This document shows, piece after piece, positions 25,240 through 36,390 of a stretch of 64,000 bases of DNA. A program made the translations under genes and the position numbers. The stretch's first letter is position 1; each line of letters opens with the position of its first letter. Under the pieces are notes generated by a model. It saw nothing but the letters and a program-made list of their open reading frames with translations. It ran no database searches and had not been told where the DNA came from. Location: NCBI GenBank assembly GCA_023014365.1, contig JAEBUN010000011.1:1054001-1118000 (forward strand), given 5' to 3'. The DNA is from Lepiota brunneoincarnata (lineage: Eukaryota > Basidiomycota > Agaricomycetes > Agaricales > Agaricaceae).

Positions 25240-25490
25240 GTTTGGCGGGGGACTAATTCCTCGTGGATGCCATGGATTTACCTTTCATATTGGTTCGACG
25301 CCGCATGGCTGGACTTTCTGTTGGTTATTCAACCCTTCGAATGCAGAGTGGGTGATTGCTTCGCCCGAAATCTGAACAGGCCATAATTTTTCATTATTGT
25401 TTCACGGAGAAATCACCAGATACGGGAATTCATTCAAAAACGGTGGACTCCAACAAACAAGTCCCTCTTTGTCTGTTCCCCTTGCTGTCA
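25240..25490 (+). pseudogene. truncated copy of the PL26 lyase 3' region
   Basis: This segment matches, in inverted orientation, the end of the PL26 gene at about 31140-31400. Shared pieces are the DAAWLDF region, the following NASNAE-type exon end with its GTGAGTGACTG-like donor, the intron body (GAACAGGCCA...TTTCAC/TTTACAG) and the next exon (ATCRCCAGATAYGGGAA..., GTGGAYTCCAACAARCAAG). It lacks the rest of the gene and is cut at about 25490 by the F-box fragment. Not expected to encode protein. Confidence 0.75.
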
Positions 25491-26037
25491 CCACCTTTTC
25501 CAGCCTTGGTAACCGTAGGGAGGCCCCAAAATTGCAGGGTCCAAAGCCAATTCCCTCATGTTTCGAAAATGCAACTCAAGGACGTCATCCTGTGATGGAA
25601 GTTCCATAACACAGGAGTTGTGTTCAAATTTGAGGTGTGGCCCATCCAATCCGGCGCCAGTGCGCGCAGACCACGCCGAGTCGTATTGGGTGGGGACTTT
25701 TTCTGTTCCAATAAGGCGACGAGAGGCATGCATATCGGAATATTTCTTCTAAAACATCTCGGGGTAGTTTAGAAATGGCCACTTCACTCGAATTGAGATC
25801 CCGCAGCAGAATGGCACAGTACCCGCGCGGTTGACGGACGACATTTTCAGTGTTATAGACTTGGCTGCCGATAAAGGGGATGTCGCCCGAGTCCGAAGTT
25901 TGTATGATGGAACTCCCTGAATGTCTGTACGAGTTCTGCAAGCAAGGGCCCAATGCTATTACGCCACGTGCAGACTCTGATTGAGGTGCCCTCGCGCCGG
26001 CACCAATCCGGGGAGCGGTACCTCGAGAGCTATCCAT
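25491..26037 (-). pseudogene. truncated F-box gene copy (left arm)
   Basis: 5' half of an F-box gene of the same family as the copy at 28723-30473. It starts MDSSRGTAPRIGAGARAPQS, has CLQNSYRHSGSSIIQT and VYNTENVVRQPRGYCAILLR, then the F-box SKLPRDVLEEIFRYACLSS and VCAHWRRIGWATPQIW. A frame change leads to VLELHFRNMRELALDP and ILGPPYGYQGWKRW, after which homology ends at the PL26 fragment. The LRR-like C-terminal half is absent. The first 138 codons are open, so a short product could still be made, but loss of the substrate-binding half suggests a relic. Confidence 0.72.
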
Positions 26038-26725
26038 CTAGAATACGTTGGTAAGATGATAGATTTTGAGACACGAAGCCCCTTTCTTCAGTAGTGGTGC
26101 CGGATGGGGCTCGGTGGATCCAAACAGCATCAGACTACGGGCGAGAGCCATGGGAGGTTACTGTGGGTAACGTCACTAAGAAAAGGAGAAGACTAAGGAC
26201 GGGCTGGAACTGAGATTATATTCGGAGAGTAAGAAGAAAAGTTACAGATATTCGTGTGCAACCTCCCATTTAACTATTTCCCTGACTTCAAGCAACTCTA
26301 TATTACTTGACTTGAGAATCGAAATCTCACGCCCATCCTTTGACAGTTGTCATCCTTTTCACCCCCTGGTCTCCTTCTCCCCTTTGTTCCTCTGCTTCCT
26401 CTTCGACTCCAACGGTCTCCTTCTCTGCCTCCCCTTCCACCTTTTCCTGCTCTTTATATACGGGGGCATCGGCCGCCTGGACTCTATGCAAATAGGTATG
26501 GATGAAGGCAATAGAATTTTGTCGAGAGGGCGACACGAGGATTGGCGATTCTCACTCAGCATGGGACTGGACAATCGGGCCCAAATCCGATGACGGGAGA
26601 ATATAAAAGATTTGGTCCTTGACCATTCTCGAGGTTACGTAGAGAACTGGTTCTCGCAGGAGATGACACTGGTCATAAAATATGTTATGATTACATAATA
26701 TATCCCGTGTTTACTCTCATCCACC
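26038..26725. other. spacer between inverted arm and MOB gene
   Basis: About 690 bases with a pyrimidine-rich tract (26340-26455) and no gene recognised. It presumably holds the MOB gene promoter; the 60 bases before 26726 are AT-rich. Confidence 0.4.
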
Positions 26726-28604
26726 ATGTCAACAGAGTCAGCCATTCAGCGTCCCCTCCGAGGATCCCGTATATCCACTTTCTACCCTGTCAAATCCCTA
26801 CCCTCTATATCCTCCCTCGACAGCGCTTTCCAGCTACAAGAGTACATCTCCTTGCTCATCAGACTCGATGTGCACGATGTCGACGTCATCACTTCTTTAC
26901 CTGGCACAAACAAGGATAAGGAGAGCAAAGCAGGCGAAGGGGAAGAAACCAAAGACGCGGAAGGGGACGCTGAGAAGGACAAGGAGAGCAAGGAGGTCAC
27001 GGTCGACGAGGCATGTTGGATATACGAGCAACTAAGGTACGTCGCTCTTCACTATAAACAACAAATATCATTCATGACGTGCACGCCAGACGCCTGGCAC
27101 AAGATCTCACACACCCGCTCATCACAACCCTCCAACAGGAATGCTCCCGGTCCTCGTGTCCAGAGATGAAAGCCGGTGAATGGCTCTACCTATGCGTTGC
27201 TCACGGTAACGACGGTGCCACCGAGGTGAATAAAATAACAGTTAACACGCGTCAACCCCCTCACTTATGGGCACCTAATAGCAATGCTGCGCCATAGACT
27301 ACATTCTACATACACTAGACAGCGCAACAGCACTCCTCAACTCCCCACGCGCTTTCCCTTCACGGTACGCTCTTCCCCCCCCATAACCCCTATACACATC
27401 ACTTTACTTACTCTTATTTATTATTATTATTATCCATAGACTCCAAATCCCTGCATCCTCTCACCGCCACTTCTCCTCCCTCGCCCGACGCCTCGGACGC
27501 ATCTTTGCCCACGCCTATTTCCACCACCGCGAAGCGTTCGAACAAGCCGAAGCCGAATCATCCCTCTACGCCCGTTTCCTCGCTCTCACCAGTAAATTCG
27601 ATCTCGTCCCCAGTGAATTCTTGGTTATACCCTCGGCTCCTACCGGCACCATGGATGATGATGAGGAATATGATGAACATGGTAGAGATGCTGGGTTTGG
27701 TCTGAGAGAAGCCAAGTTGGGGACTTCGTATGATCCCCGTCGTGGATTGGGACAACAGCAGCAGCAACAAACCTTGCAGCATCGTGAGACTTCGGATGAT
27801 TTCACTGGGATACCTAGGGCGCGTCAACCACTGCAGCCACAACAGCCCCCGCAACCGTATGAGATCCAGAGTCAGCTCCAAGGAGGACAGCAGCAGCAGG
27901 GCGGAGGAGTGAGTGGTGTGGATAGTCCCAGAAGGGTGGGGAGGAATAGGACAGATACGATGGTGCATAGCGAGATCGCGAGTGTGGTTGATGATCTTGC
28001 GAAGACCGCTGCTGGCGCTGGCGTTGCTACTGCGAAAGTGGGAGGCGATGAGGAGCGCGAGAGAGAGGAGAGGGAGGAGAAGGAGGTGAAGGAGGAAAGG
28101 GAGAGGGAGGCTAGGGAGAGGGAGAAGGCTGAGACGGAGGAGAGGGAGAAAGCTGAAGCTGAGGCGAGAGCAAAAGCTGAGGCGAGAGAGAAGGCTGAAA
28201 ATCAGGATCAGGAGACAGACTATGATTCGGATGATCTTGATGAGTCGAAGGTACCTGAGCCCGAGGCCACGATGGACGAGCAGTCTAGCGCGGGGGAGGG
28301 TGAAGATAGAGTTGCGAGTCCAGATAGTGATAAAAAGGACAGCACCGTGGAGGCCGCATCAGTACTTGAACACGCGGAAGACAACGTAGCACAGACGGTC
28401 GATGCCTCTGCAGAGGCTGTGGAAGAACGGGTAGACCAAGAGCAGGAAAAGACGGAGAGTGAGGGAGAAGAGGGAGGAGTGGAGGAGGTAGGAGAGAAAG
28501 CGGAAGCAGAGACAGAGAAGGAGACCGTTGAAGTGGCAGAGGGAGTGCAGGAACAAGGGCAGGAAGTCGACCAAGGGGATGACAAGGACGAGAAAGGACA
28601 GTAG
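26726..28604 (+). CDS. MOB4/phocein-like protein with long charged tail
   Basis: Mob1/phocein family: scaffold proteins of NDR/STRIPAK kinase-phosphatase complexes. Exon 1 begins MSTESAIQRPLRGSRISTFY and holds YISLLIRLDVHDVDVITSLP. Phased exons then give RLAQDLTHPLITTLQQECSR, CPEMKAGEWLYLCVAHG, QCCAIDYILHTLDSATALLN and LGRIFAHAYFHHREAFEQAE, followed by FLALTSKFDLVPSEFLVIP. The zinc ligands of the fold (C..C in ECSRSSCPE, H..H in HAYFHH) are present. A TTA-rich microsatellite lies in the third intron (27412-27433). After the domain, about 320 extra residues are disordered: a Gln-rich part (GQQQQQQTLQ, QLQGGQQQQ), then an E/K/R/A-rich probably helical stretch, then an acidic end (DYDSDDLDESK). 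Typical MOB4 proteins are about 220 aa, so this tail is unusual. Confidence 0.88.
27412..27433 (+). repeat. TTA microsatellite in MOB intron
   Basis: Short run of TTA/ATT units inside the last intron of the MOB gene. It does not affect coding. Confidence 0.7.
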
Positions 28605-28722
28605 CTGCCTTCGCTCATTACCTAGCCGTCATTTCTTGTGGGGTCCTCGCAATAGGAGATGACCAGACCCTATCTCCTATTACATTTGTGCTATATTCAC
28701 GTCTGAGATCTGTTGTACTCTG

Positions 28723-30473
28723 GTGGGCCCCGGGATGGACAACTCCCAGGTTACCACCCCCCAAGTTGATGTCAGTCCGAGGACCCTCCAATTAGAACTT
28801 GGTTCAGCTGCAGCTGCCATAAAGGCGCTAGGCCTTTGTTTGCAGAATTCGCTCCCCCCCTCGAAGAATCCCATCATACAAACTCTAGATGACGCCTCCT
28901 TCGTTAACAGCGCACTCTATGACATCGAAAATGTCGTCCGCCATCTGTACGGGGACTGTACGATTCTGCTGTGACGTCTGAATTTCCGCGAAGCCACTAC
29001 TTTCAAACTGCTCCAAGGTGTTTTGGGGGAAATATTCCGATACGCGGTGCTTCTCATTGTCTTATTGGGACGGAAAAGATCCCCACCTGACGTGACTGAG
29101 CATGGTCTGCACTCGCTGGTATCAAGTTGCGTGGAACATGCCTCAAGCTTGGATGCAACTCGAGTTGACTCTGGTGTTATGGAACACCCATCAAAGGACG
29201 ACGTCCTTGACCTGCATTTCCGAAACGCAAAAGGGGTTGATTTTGTATTTCGTGAATTGGGTTGCACCCTCTGGTTGGGAAGACTGGCTCAGATCATTCG
29301 AGTTAGGACATACTGTCGTAGGTTGGTAGGTCGGATGGGCGACAAGCTCGGACGAACACTTCTATCTAGCTCTATACTGGCTCAATCGTCATAATTCTTG
29401 GTAGATACCTTCTCTTACTTGTTCTGTATGTTTTCCAGGTATTTTGAAGCAAAGAAATAGACGGAGTATGAAGAACAGCAAAGTGGGTGAATGTCACCTA
29501 CCAATCTACGACAGTACCGGTGGGTCTATCTTTGAAAGGATCTCCGTTGAAATATTGAGTACCGGGCCAAAGCCGAACCACAGTCTCTTGGCTACATTTC
29601 ATCCGCGGCTTCTCGGCCCTATCGGTGCTGAGCAGGTAGTATCGCTAGAACACCCGAGGTTAGATTCCCAACTTCATATCCCACTACATTCGCACCCTGC
29701 GACTCAGAGTAGTCACTATCCGCGAAGCGAAAGCACACCCAGTTAATGGTCCTGCGTACAAGGTTACCCACCTCGACCCTCTTAGGATCGACTTGGGGTA
29801 TTCCTTGAAAGTTGTACTCGAATGTAGCAGCAAACCGAGAATATCTGCGTTGTTCCTATCCCGTAGCCGACCGTGCACCCTGCGGCCTGCCTGGGAATAT
29901 CGTGACTTTTCTCCACTCCAAGTTCATGGAACACAGCACACCGATCTCCTGGGAAAAGGCACTGACGGACTGCCCGTGATCCCCTTCGCTGTCGACTTCT
30001 GCCTTTGGGCCCAACGTGAATAACTTGGTCTTCCTAGGACCACCCTCCTCAAACTCCCGAAAACCATCACTAGACTCCCTTTTTTCCTCCAGCGGCTACC
30101 AAGTAGATGAGCTCCGGGAAGTTCTCGAATGTTTTACATCCCTCTTTCAGTGTCGATGTTGCGAACCTAACCATTATAACAGACGAACATACAGACAATC
30201 TATCAGCTGTTCATAGCATAGGTTTGGGCATCAGCTTCGGTGCTTTACGACCTGCGACCATATCATGGGTATGACGCGCTCACGGTTGGGGTGCTGAGAG
30301 TGGCAGGGGTGGAACGAATCCAGCAGCTTTGTATGGGAAAAGCCCATTTCGAAAACTGGCCGCAGTCGTTTAAGGTTGGTATGATGGAGCTGGCTCGTTT
30401 GGGTTTTCGGGTGCAAGTAGAAATGCGTACTGGTATAGGTGACGGGACCAAATTTGTTGATTGGGAAGCTTAG
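28723..30473 (+). pseudogene. decayed F-box gene copy (right arm)
   Basis: Paralogue of the left-arm F-box fragment, in opposite orientation. Shared blocks are ALGLCLQNS, PIIQTLDD, LYDIENVVRHLYGDCTILL and VLGEIFRYA. A TGA directly after TILL (28972-28974) stands where the other copy has an arginine codon, and the F-box itself is eroded. Downstream pieces, VCTRWYQVAWNMPQAWMQLE, NLTIITDEHTDNLSAVHSIG and VGVLRVAGVERIQQL, end in GMMELARLGFRVQVEMR and KFVDWEA. They look like the substrate-binding half, but frames change between them. It is convergent with the PL26 gene. A heavily spliced functional gene cannot be excluded without transcripts. Confidence 0.68.
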
Positions 30474-30912
30474 CATGAAATCTGTTCGCTGTTGAATTGA
30501 CGAGTGTTGGAATCACGCGCTGCATAATCAAACGACGGAAGAGCTTCAAGACATCTCAATATCCAAGTCAAGTATTTTAACTCCCGACGTGCATAAAGGG
30601 TAGAATGAGGTTGAATGATTGACAAGGCTCAAATTCCGGGTCGGATAATATAAACCATCCAGCTCGTGCACTAACCAACGTGTGCGTCTACAGACAGAGG
30701 AGTCTCTTCCACACCTGTCTTGTTGCCTCTGCCTTTCCTGTCCCTTTTCCAAGCTTGGCGGAAGACACCGAGCCACCTATAGTCGCTTCATCTCCATCTC
30801 GTTCGGTATCAACCAAGTTATTTGGTGCCAAGTTGGGGGCTATAGCGAGTACCGCGTATTGGGAAAGGGAGAGGTGGGCCGCGTCGTTTGTGGCCAAGTT
30901 CTGGATCTGGAT

Positions 30913-33900
30913 TTATGAAGGCATGAGGACTGCAGCAATGAACTCGAGGTCAACCTGGGTATTTACCTCAACGATAGGCGCTAATACGTCTGTGCCACCC
31001 ACTGAGACTGTGGGTGGGTACACCCCGGTTGTATTCGAGTTCAGGAAACCCCATGCTGCTTGCATAAGTGCGGGTTGATTGAGGCGTTGGCCAGCATAGG
31101 CTTGCAGTTTTGCGTAAAGCTACACAAGATGTATGAGCTGATGACTGCGGGGGAGACGGGGGAAGAAAGGGCTTGCTTGTTGGAATCCACCACTGTTAAA
31201 TGCTTTCCCATATCTGGCGATTTTACTGTAAAGCAATGAAGAATTTGTGGCCTGTTCGTATCCTCGGGCGACGCAGTCACTCACTCTGCATTCGAAGCAT
31301 TAAACAGCCGGCAGAAGTCCAGCCACGCGGCATCAAACTCTGGCACATCATCTCGGATGACAGATATATCCATGGCCTCCATGAGGAATTCGCCTCCACC
31401 AAAAAGCATAGTTAAGTGGTAGCTTCAGATGAGTGTGATGAGTGATGGAGGGGACTGTTGATGTCGGGTGAGACTCACGAGTCGGTACCCTCCCCACCTT
31501 CGTCTACCATATGGGCTGTGTCCGCATTCCAACCCACTGCCGACCCACTTCCGGTAAAGAGACCAAACTTGAAGCCTCCAATATCGCGCTGAGTCCCCCG
31601 TTCCGGTTGAGAATATGAATAGAGATGCCCGAATAGATGCTCACCATGCCGATCTTCATCCTCTCCACCCATTGATTGTCCATCTAGCATGGGAGAGAAC
31701 ATGCATTGGGATGAGCCACTTTTACGCCAGGATAAACGTAGTCACGTACAGTTCGTTCCCACTTTGTAAACCAATTACCTGCCAGAGCAGTCCAATCTGG
31801 TCCGATCCTCAGCCTCCCTGGACCTTGCGGAGGCGGTGGTGGAAGTACTTTGCGTAAGGGTTCCCAGGTCATGATTGTCTGATCAGCTTGGAGCATTAAA
31901 TCCATGATATCACCCATCAACTCATCCGCTGATCCCATTCATAAACCTGAATTCTCCTCCCTGTATCGGCAGGAAGGCGTACCGGTAAGATAATAGAAGG
32001 GTCTTCGCAGCCAGCTTCCAGCAACTCGTACTTCTTTCGCACCATCTCCCCAATGACTGACGTTATGCCTTCCTCCGAGTCCTGCAAAGGGACCAGTATG
32101 GTGTGTGTCGACTTCAGAGATATGGCGTGTCAAAGCGTAAGCGATGCGGAACACGTCAGCTCGACCTGTGCGGAAGAATGACAACCACAGCCAGAGGTCG
32201 GTCCCTGAATTCACAGCATGAGCTTATCGCGTGGTTTCCAAGTGACAGGGCGTCGACCTACCGAGTTCACCATTATCCCAAGCGAAGCCACCAATATCGT
32301 ATCGCCATACGTGTCTTGTCTGATCGTATGTATGCATGACATCACCATAGTTCCAAAAGCCGTAGAATTGCCTTTGGTCAATGTCCTATAGTTCTATGTC
32401 AGGTACTAAGGTAATGAAGCTTGATGAGGACTTGCTTTCAGGTAGAAATCTAAAAGATCACTCTTCTGTTTTTCAATGGCAGCAGCTCCGCTCCTGCTTG
32501 TGTTAGGGACGTTCCATCGTCCGCCGAAGAGCTTCTTCGAAACATAAAATTCGGGTGTAGAAATCAATTGGGGTACGCGTGTCTGCGGCTTATCAGTGAT
32601 TCTGATTAAATGGATGAGAGTAAGACAACACACATGCACGTCAGCTAGCTTCCCGAGATCAGTCCGACTGGGTGTGCTTGGGAACAACTGCAGGGTCGCT
32701 TCATATGACCTTCCGATACCAATAGGGTTTGGGTCTGGGTTTCCGACATCCTCGTAAGCCAGATCCAGCTGCGTATATTGATCAGTATGTATCATTGAAG
32801 GTGGCATTGGAAGCATACACCATGCGGGACGATATCGTAATGTCGCATATCCATTGCTGGGGCCTTGTCGAGTCGGTATGAGACAGGAATGAGATGAGCG
32901 AGAATCTGCCTCTTACTTGTGGACTCCATGCCCAGAGCGACACATTCGCATTGTCCGTAGCTGCGCCTCTAATGTCCAGGCTCCTCGGTGCACCTTGCCA
33001 GAAATCTATAGGACAGGGTATAAGCCGAGGGCCAGCCATCAATTAGGCATGAGTGAATCATACCTCTCAGCCCAAAGACAACTCCACCACCACGAGCCCC
33101 TCCAATATACCCTAGTCCAGCTGCCCTCGTTCCGTGACCCGCATGATCAACCCAGTTCGCCTTCGTGCTAGCATTTGTGCGTTTTCGGATGGAGAAATAG
33201 GACGGAGAGAGCTGATCAAGTGAATAATCTGACCAGACCTAACCACTCAGGATATCAGATAATGCCCGCCAGACCCAGGATTGTTACTTACAGCTAGGTC
33301 ATTCAAACCCGCTGTCACTGTCGATGGCCAAGTGTTCAGCGGTGGGGTTGGTGTTCCCTGAAACTGGGCGTTGAGGACAGGAGCAGTAGCATCCCGGCGA
33401 AGGCCAGACACTACGCGTATAGGTTCTCCCCAAATACCTGAAAGTATGGGTCAAGGGACATTTGAATCGACTCGTTGCACCCACCTGCGACTCCGGTATT
33501 TGGGCCATCGGGCCTTGATGACGATGCATTAGGGAAAGGCGAGGAAAGGAAGCGAACGTGCCGGTCCTGAAATTGATCTGACATGGGTGTCGAGAAGTTC
33601 AGGCCCTGCCCATACGATAATGAGTATGAATACGAAAGAACTGAAGATTGTACGCACTAATCCCTTGATAAAATCTTTGGTCTGGTCACCGTCGTAAATG
33701 AAGAAATGAACCATCCGCAACGTTGTTCCACCGGCGGAGACATAGAACCGAGCCGTGAACGGCAAGAAATCTCCGTGGTTGCCACCAGAAGGTAGCAGTA
33801 TATTTACCAGTTACCTGTACTACGGTAAGTTTTGAAGTGAAGAATCGAGGCCCACAGGGCTCACCTTGATTACAGCTCTCACTGGCCCGTCTTGTTCTAC

Positions 33901-34580
33901 TTCAACGGCATCCTGTTTTCCCAACCATTCTTTGTATTTGTGGAGACTGAGTAGTCCCATTTTGCACGAGCGTGAGGTCAGGGTCAGGAGCACCTTGTAA
34001 ATGAAGAACGAGAGATGCATTCTGGGCCAGCGCCTTGCCATTAAGTGTAATTGAGGAGATAATGGTAGGTAGAACCCGGAGCGTTAAAATTGGCTGTGAA
34101 GTCGAAATCAGAAGTCTAGCAAAGTGTATTCCTCGAAGCTAGGATCCCTGACCTGAAAAATTACCCGTAGTACAGTTGCAGCCCCGCCGTTGCGTGAAAC
34201 CGAAACACGTGTACTGGGTTCTGTAGGTGTTCCAGGTAGAACTGTAAATTTCTGGGAGTTGGTTCCTGTGTTCGCTGGGAGAGCATGCCCAGGTCCACTT
34301 GAGACTGCCATCCGGCCAACTTCCAAACCAAGTTATCTCAGTCCTGAATAAGCCCATCCCTTCTCATTCCACGACTTACTATGCAAGAGGCCAGGTTTGA
34401 AGAGGGAGACCACTGGAAGAGCCGGACACCTGGAGCTTTAAGGAAGTTGTGCGATCAATGTCTCCCTGTGACCATGGTATTCCAAAAGTCGTCCCTGAGG
34501 GCGTGAAAGGTGGGGGAGAGCCAGTCAAGCCAATGTATGTCTGCGCTGGGTGAAGACATGTTCGGGGATGTAGGAGTAAC
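30913..34580 (-). CDS. PL26-type exo-rhamnogalacturonan lyase-like protein
   Basis: PcRGLX/YetA family (polysaccharide lyase family 26), acting on the rhamnogalacturonan backbone of plant pectin, probably secreted. In coding order: TTFGIPWSQGDIDRTTSLKL, PLA-YWPDGSLKW, GHALPANTGTNSQKFTVLPG, ISSITLNGKALAQNASLVLH, DAVEVEQDGPVRAVIK, LPFTARFYVSAGGTTLRMVH, FIYDGDQTKDFIKGL and DRHVRF. Then RKRTNASTKANWVDHAGHGT, GYIGGARGGGVVFGLRDFWQ and AAIEKQKSDLLDFYLKAS, FYGFWNYGDVMHTYDQTRH, TDLWLWLSFFRTGRADVFRI and GLGGRHNVSHWGDGAKEVR. The end reads LYAKLQAYAGQRLNQPALMQ ... DLEFIAAVLMPS. Many introns. One extra base is needed at 34288-34296 (KWT to GHAL). The first exon with a signal peptide was not found, so the 5' end is provisional. 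Assigned from recalled family motifs, not a search. Confidence 0.78.
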
Positions 34581-35107
34581 TAAGCTTCGTCCTCGTTATT
34601 GGGAGCTTTGGATATAAGGACTTCTTCGTTAGTATCATGTGCTCCGGGTCGGACGAAGTAGCTCTATCGTCAGAAGAGGCATTTGAGAAACTTTGAACGG
34701 ACCGTAGGATATTCGCGTCATATGGTTCGTATACGCGTGGAATGGCGAGAATTGAGTGAACTATTTCGACGAGGGCTATTTCTGTTTCGAATTTCCAGAG
34801 TTCGCGTGTGCCAGTCCGAAGTTAATGCTTGTCGAACAGACATACAGCCTCTGTACGGTGAATATCGGTAATTCATAGTATATGGGTAAAGGGATCATAG
34901 CATAGATACGAAAATCTCCAAGGCTTGAGCGTCGAGTAAGGAGCAGAACTGCGAGTTGTAAGCAAAGATGAAAATGCGGAACGGACCGAACACCGTCATG
35001 TGAGCAAGAGTTAGCCAAACCCGGACCGGCCCGGCCCAGACAAGCTTCTGTTCCCTTTCTCTGGTCATGTATGTATATCATGAAAATGCGCACTGAATAT
35101 CTCCACT
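34581..35107. other. intergenic, PL26 to Atg27-like (divergent)
   Basis: Probable location of the missing first exons of both divergent genes. I could not place either with confidence. Confidence 0.4.
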
Positions 35108-35957
35108 ATGCCTGTGACGAAGGACTGCACTGTCAGCTATTATCATGAACTATCCAACACAACCCATCTCTTGAGCTACGATCTATGCCCACTTTTTTCG
35201 TCCCCTTTCAAGCATCAGCTGGACGAAGAGACCCCGCCAACACATACAGAATACGTGTACGAAATTGCGCTTGGAAGAGGTATACCAAAAGATGGGACAT
35301 TGCCTGCAGACCTACAGGTGATTCTGATTCGCTCTACTACATAAACCAACCACTAAGAGGTGCAGTGTCCTCCGAATTCGTTCATATGCATGACAGTCAT
35401 CAATACAAGACCAAACCATCCCTCGGAGTCCTTCAGGATACTTCAAGTGGTCCCCGTGGCATCTGGAGACATTCAACCAAAATTCCGCCTCACAACTACA
35501 ACCACAGGCTTCTGACGTTCAAGAGACCCACCTACAGCTCACCCTTCACGGACAGAAATATATGAAGCAGAAACAGAGGGCCGTTCTCCACCTTGCTTGT
35601 GATCAAGTACGTTCTCTAGGGACCGTTGAAAACCCATTTCTTATTATAAGTGCTATAGGATTCTGATGAGGACTACCACAGCTCCGAAACTTCGAATTCC
35701 TGTACAGATGGAATGGGACCCATGTATTCAACTGGCGATCAAGCCACGCTTGCCCCAAGGTCAAAGCTCTACCAAGTCCCCAAGAACCAGAACAGGAAGA
35801 TAGAAATGACGAGGAGACGTTACCACCTACCGACCCAGAACCTGAAGAAAGCGATCCTTTGACTTCCCGCCCGCCGGCGGTCTGGCCAGTAGGAGCCATT
35901 ATCATATGGTCCGTCCTTACTTCTTTTCTTGTCGAAATACTCATCGCCTTGGCGTAG
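35108..35957 (+). CDS. Atg27/MRH-domain type I membrane protein
   Basis: Resembles Atg27 and other mannose-6-phosphate-receptor-homology proteins that cycle between Golgi, endosome and autophagic membranes. After the start come CTVSYYHELSNTTHLLSYDL and CPLFSS, then YVYEIALGRGIPKDGTLPAD. A phased intron leads to VQCPPNSFICMTVINTRPNH and ILQVVPVASGDIQPKFRL, then ETHLQLTLHGQKY and AVLHLACDQ. The last exon reads LRNFEFLYRWNGTHVFNWRS-SHACPK (the cysteine-rich end of the MRH fold), a Pro/Glu-rich linker, and one membrane span (AVWPVGAIIIWSVLTSFLVE), stopping almost directly after it. No signal peptide is visible, so an upstream exon is probably missing. The frame changes in an AC-rich stretch at 35491-35507: either an indel or a 61-nt intron (CTTCAA|GTGGTC...CACAG|GCTTCT) that would skip conserved residues. 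Confidence 0.62.
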
Positions 35958-36390
35958 TTTGGTAGTAATGTCCATAAAATGGTTCTCGATTAGACCATGG
36001 TTGTACGCCACCCGCTTTCAGAATTGGGTCTTGGCTGGCTTCAAGATCCACTCTCAGGAACATGATTTCTTGTTGGAGGAATTTGGATCAGGACACCGGA
36101 TAATCAATGAGAGGCAAAGTGATCAGAGAGGATCCTAATGTCATCTCTAGGAGCCAGAAATATACCAATTGATTGGAATCGGCAAGAAGCTATAAGATAC
36201 ATGAAAGAGGCGCGCTTTCAATCGAGGACAATCAGGGCTCGATAAGTAAATCAATCGTCATGTATCCTATGACTATTGGAAAGCTGAAGCCGGCCCTCCG
36301 AGCAGGGGCACCGTACTAATATCCAATAACCTCAGCAACTCCTTCCGCTGTAGCTGGCTCTCCAAATTGGCAGCCTGGGCAAAAGTGGCC
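35958..36390. other. convergent intergenic stretch
   Basis: 3' flanks of the Atg27-like gene and the kinase gene. Nothing recognised. Confidence 0.45.

Noticed and set aside
33870..33990. apparent stop in the PL26 gene
   Set aside because: A 69-nt intron (GTGCTCC...TACAAAG on the minus strand) joins LVLHLQ to EWLGKQDAVEVEQ in frame.
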